From an uncultured Chthoniobacterales bacterium (GTDB lineage: Bacteria; Verrucomicrobiota; Verrucomicrobiia; Chthoniobacterales; UBA10450): 5,380 nucleotides of DNA. The translations under genes were made by a program, and so were the position numbers. The notes under the pieces are model-generated. The model did not search any database. It had not been told where the DNA came from and saw only the letters and a list, made by a program, of their open reading frames with translations. Shown piece after piece: positions 5,221 through 5,380 of this stretch. Each line of letters begins with the position of its first letter. Positions within the stretch are counted from its first letter, which is position 1. The DNA is taken from contig CATPAT010000297.1 of NCBI GenBank assembly GCA_955652155.1, positions 1-5,380 of the forward strand, given 5' to 3'.

Positions 5221-5380
5221 GCCGGTGGTGCGGCCGCCTTTGAATCGCGCACGGGCAACACGGAGTGTCGCGGCGCACTCGCGGGAAGAGGATAGCCACT
5301 ATCCGTTACGAATTCATAGACGGACGAAAAATCTTCGGTGTCGTGTCCATCGCGCATTGCCAGTCGGTAAATTTCTTTGG
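5217..5380 (-). CDS. C-terminal part of a probable beta-hydroxyacid (3-hydroxyisobutyrate-type) dehydrogenase
   Basis: On the - strand one frame is open from the right window edge to TGA at 5219-5217, giving 53 residues. The first part, KEIYRLAMRDGHDTEDFSSVYEFV, resembles the last helices of the 3-hydroxyisobutyrate/beta-hydroxyacid dehydrogenase family, whose members commonly end with a pattern like LYRLAxxxGxGDxDFSAVxxxL. This all-helical domain packs at the dimer interface of NAD-dependent enzymes such as 3-hydroxyisobutyrate or tartronate semialdehyde dehydrogenases. A 29-residue Pro/Ala-rich tail follows, longer than I would expect for the family. The stop overlaps the SDR start by four bases (ATGA), a sign of translational coupling in one operon. 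Only the tail is visible, so the family call rests on about 24 residues and the exact substrate is open. Confidence 0.6.
   Translation of the reverse strand, partial: KEIYRLAMRDGHDTEDFSSVYEFVTDSGYPLPASAPRHSVLPVRDSKAAAPPA

Overview
The window looks like chromosomal DNA from a GC-rich bacterium, most likely of the Verrucomicrobia (PVC) group. The basis is a PEP-CTERM protein with no Shine-Dalgarno sequence at its start, a GTG-started membrane TPR protein, and high G+C third positions. This placement is inference: there is no rRNA or marker gene to confirm it.

Layout on the + strand, left part: (1) the C-terminal end of an unrecognised protein (to 332); (2) a 208-bp non-coding region with A-tracts, small hairpins and a 16-bp perfect palindrome; (3) a secreted PEP-CTERM-anchored protein (541-1296); (4) a 601-aa single-pass membrane protein with a large TPR-like domain (1359-3164). 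Genes 3 and 4 are co-directional, 62 bp apart, and may share a transcript.

Middle (3165-4425): a decayed region. It holds the first ~103 codons of a GDP-mannose 4,6-dehydratase on the - strand (3265-3633), cut off after its NAD-binding half. Almost head to head with it, on the + strand, is the C-terminal half of a family-4 (GT-B) glycosyltransferase (about 3653-4135), broken by an in-frame stop and at least three frame changes. Both are exopolysaccharide or O-antigen type genes, so this looks like the wreck of a surface-polysaccharide locus. It is followed by ~290 bp without a credible gene, which carries a 39-nt imperfect palindrome, a 9-bp direct repeat and a tandem 12-mer. These could be remnants of a mobile-element end.

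Right part, - strand: an apparent two-gene operon. A partial gene enters from the right edge (5380 down to 5217) and resembles the C-terminus of a 3-hydroxyisobutyrate/beta-hydroxyacid dehydrogenase. It overlaps by ATGA the start of a complete 264-aa short-chain dehydrogenase/reductase (5220 down to 4426). In the SDR, the position expected to hold the catalytic Tyr of the YxxxK motif is Cys (codon TGC), while Asn, Ser and Lys of the tetrad are in place.

No tRNA, rRNA, CRISPR array or intact transposase was seen. I found no convincing new multi-gene system. The points most worth a second look are the Tyr-to-Cys SDR, the fossil polysaccharide locus with its rearrangement junctions, and the palindrome in front of the PEP-CTERM gene.
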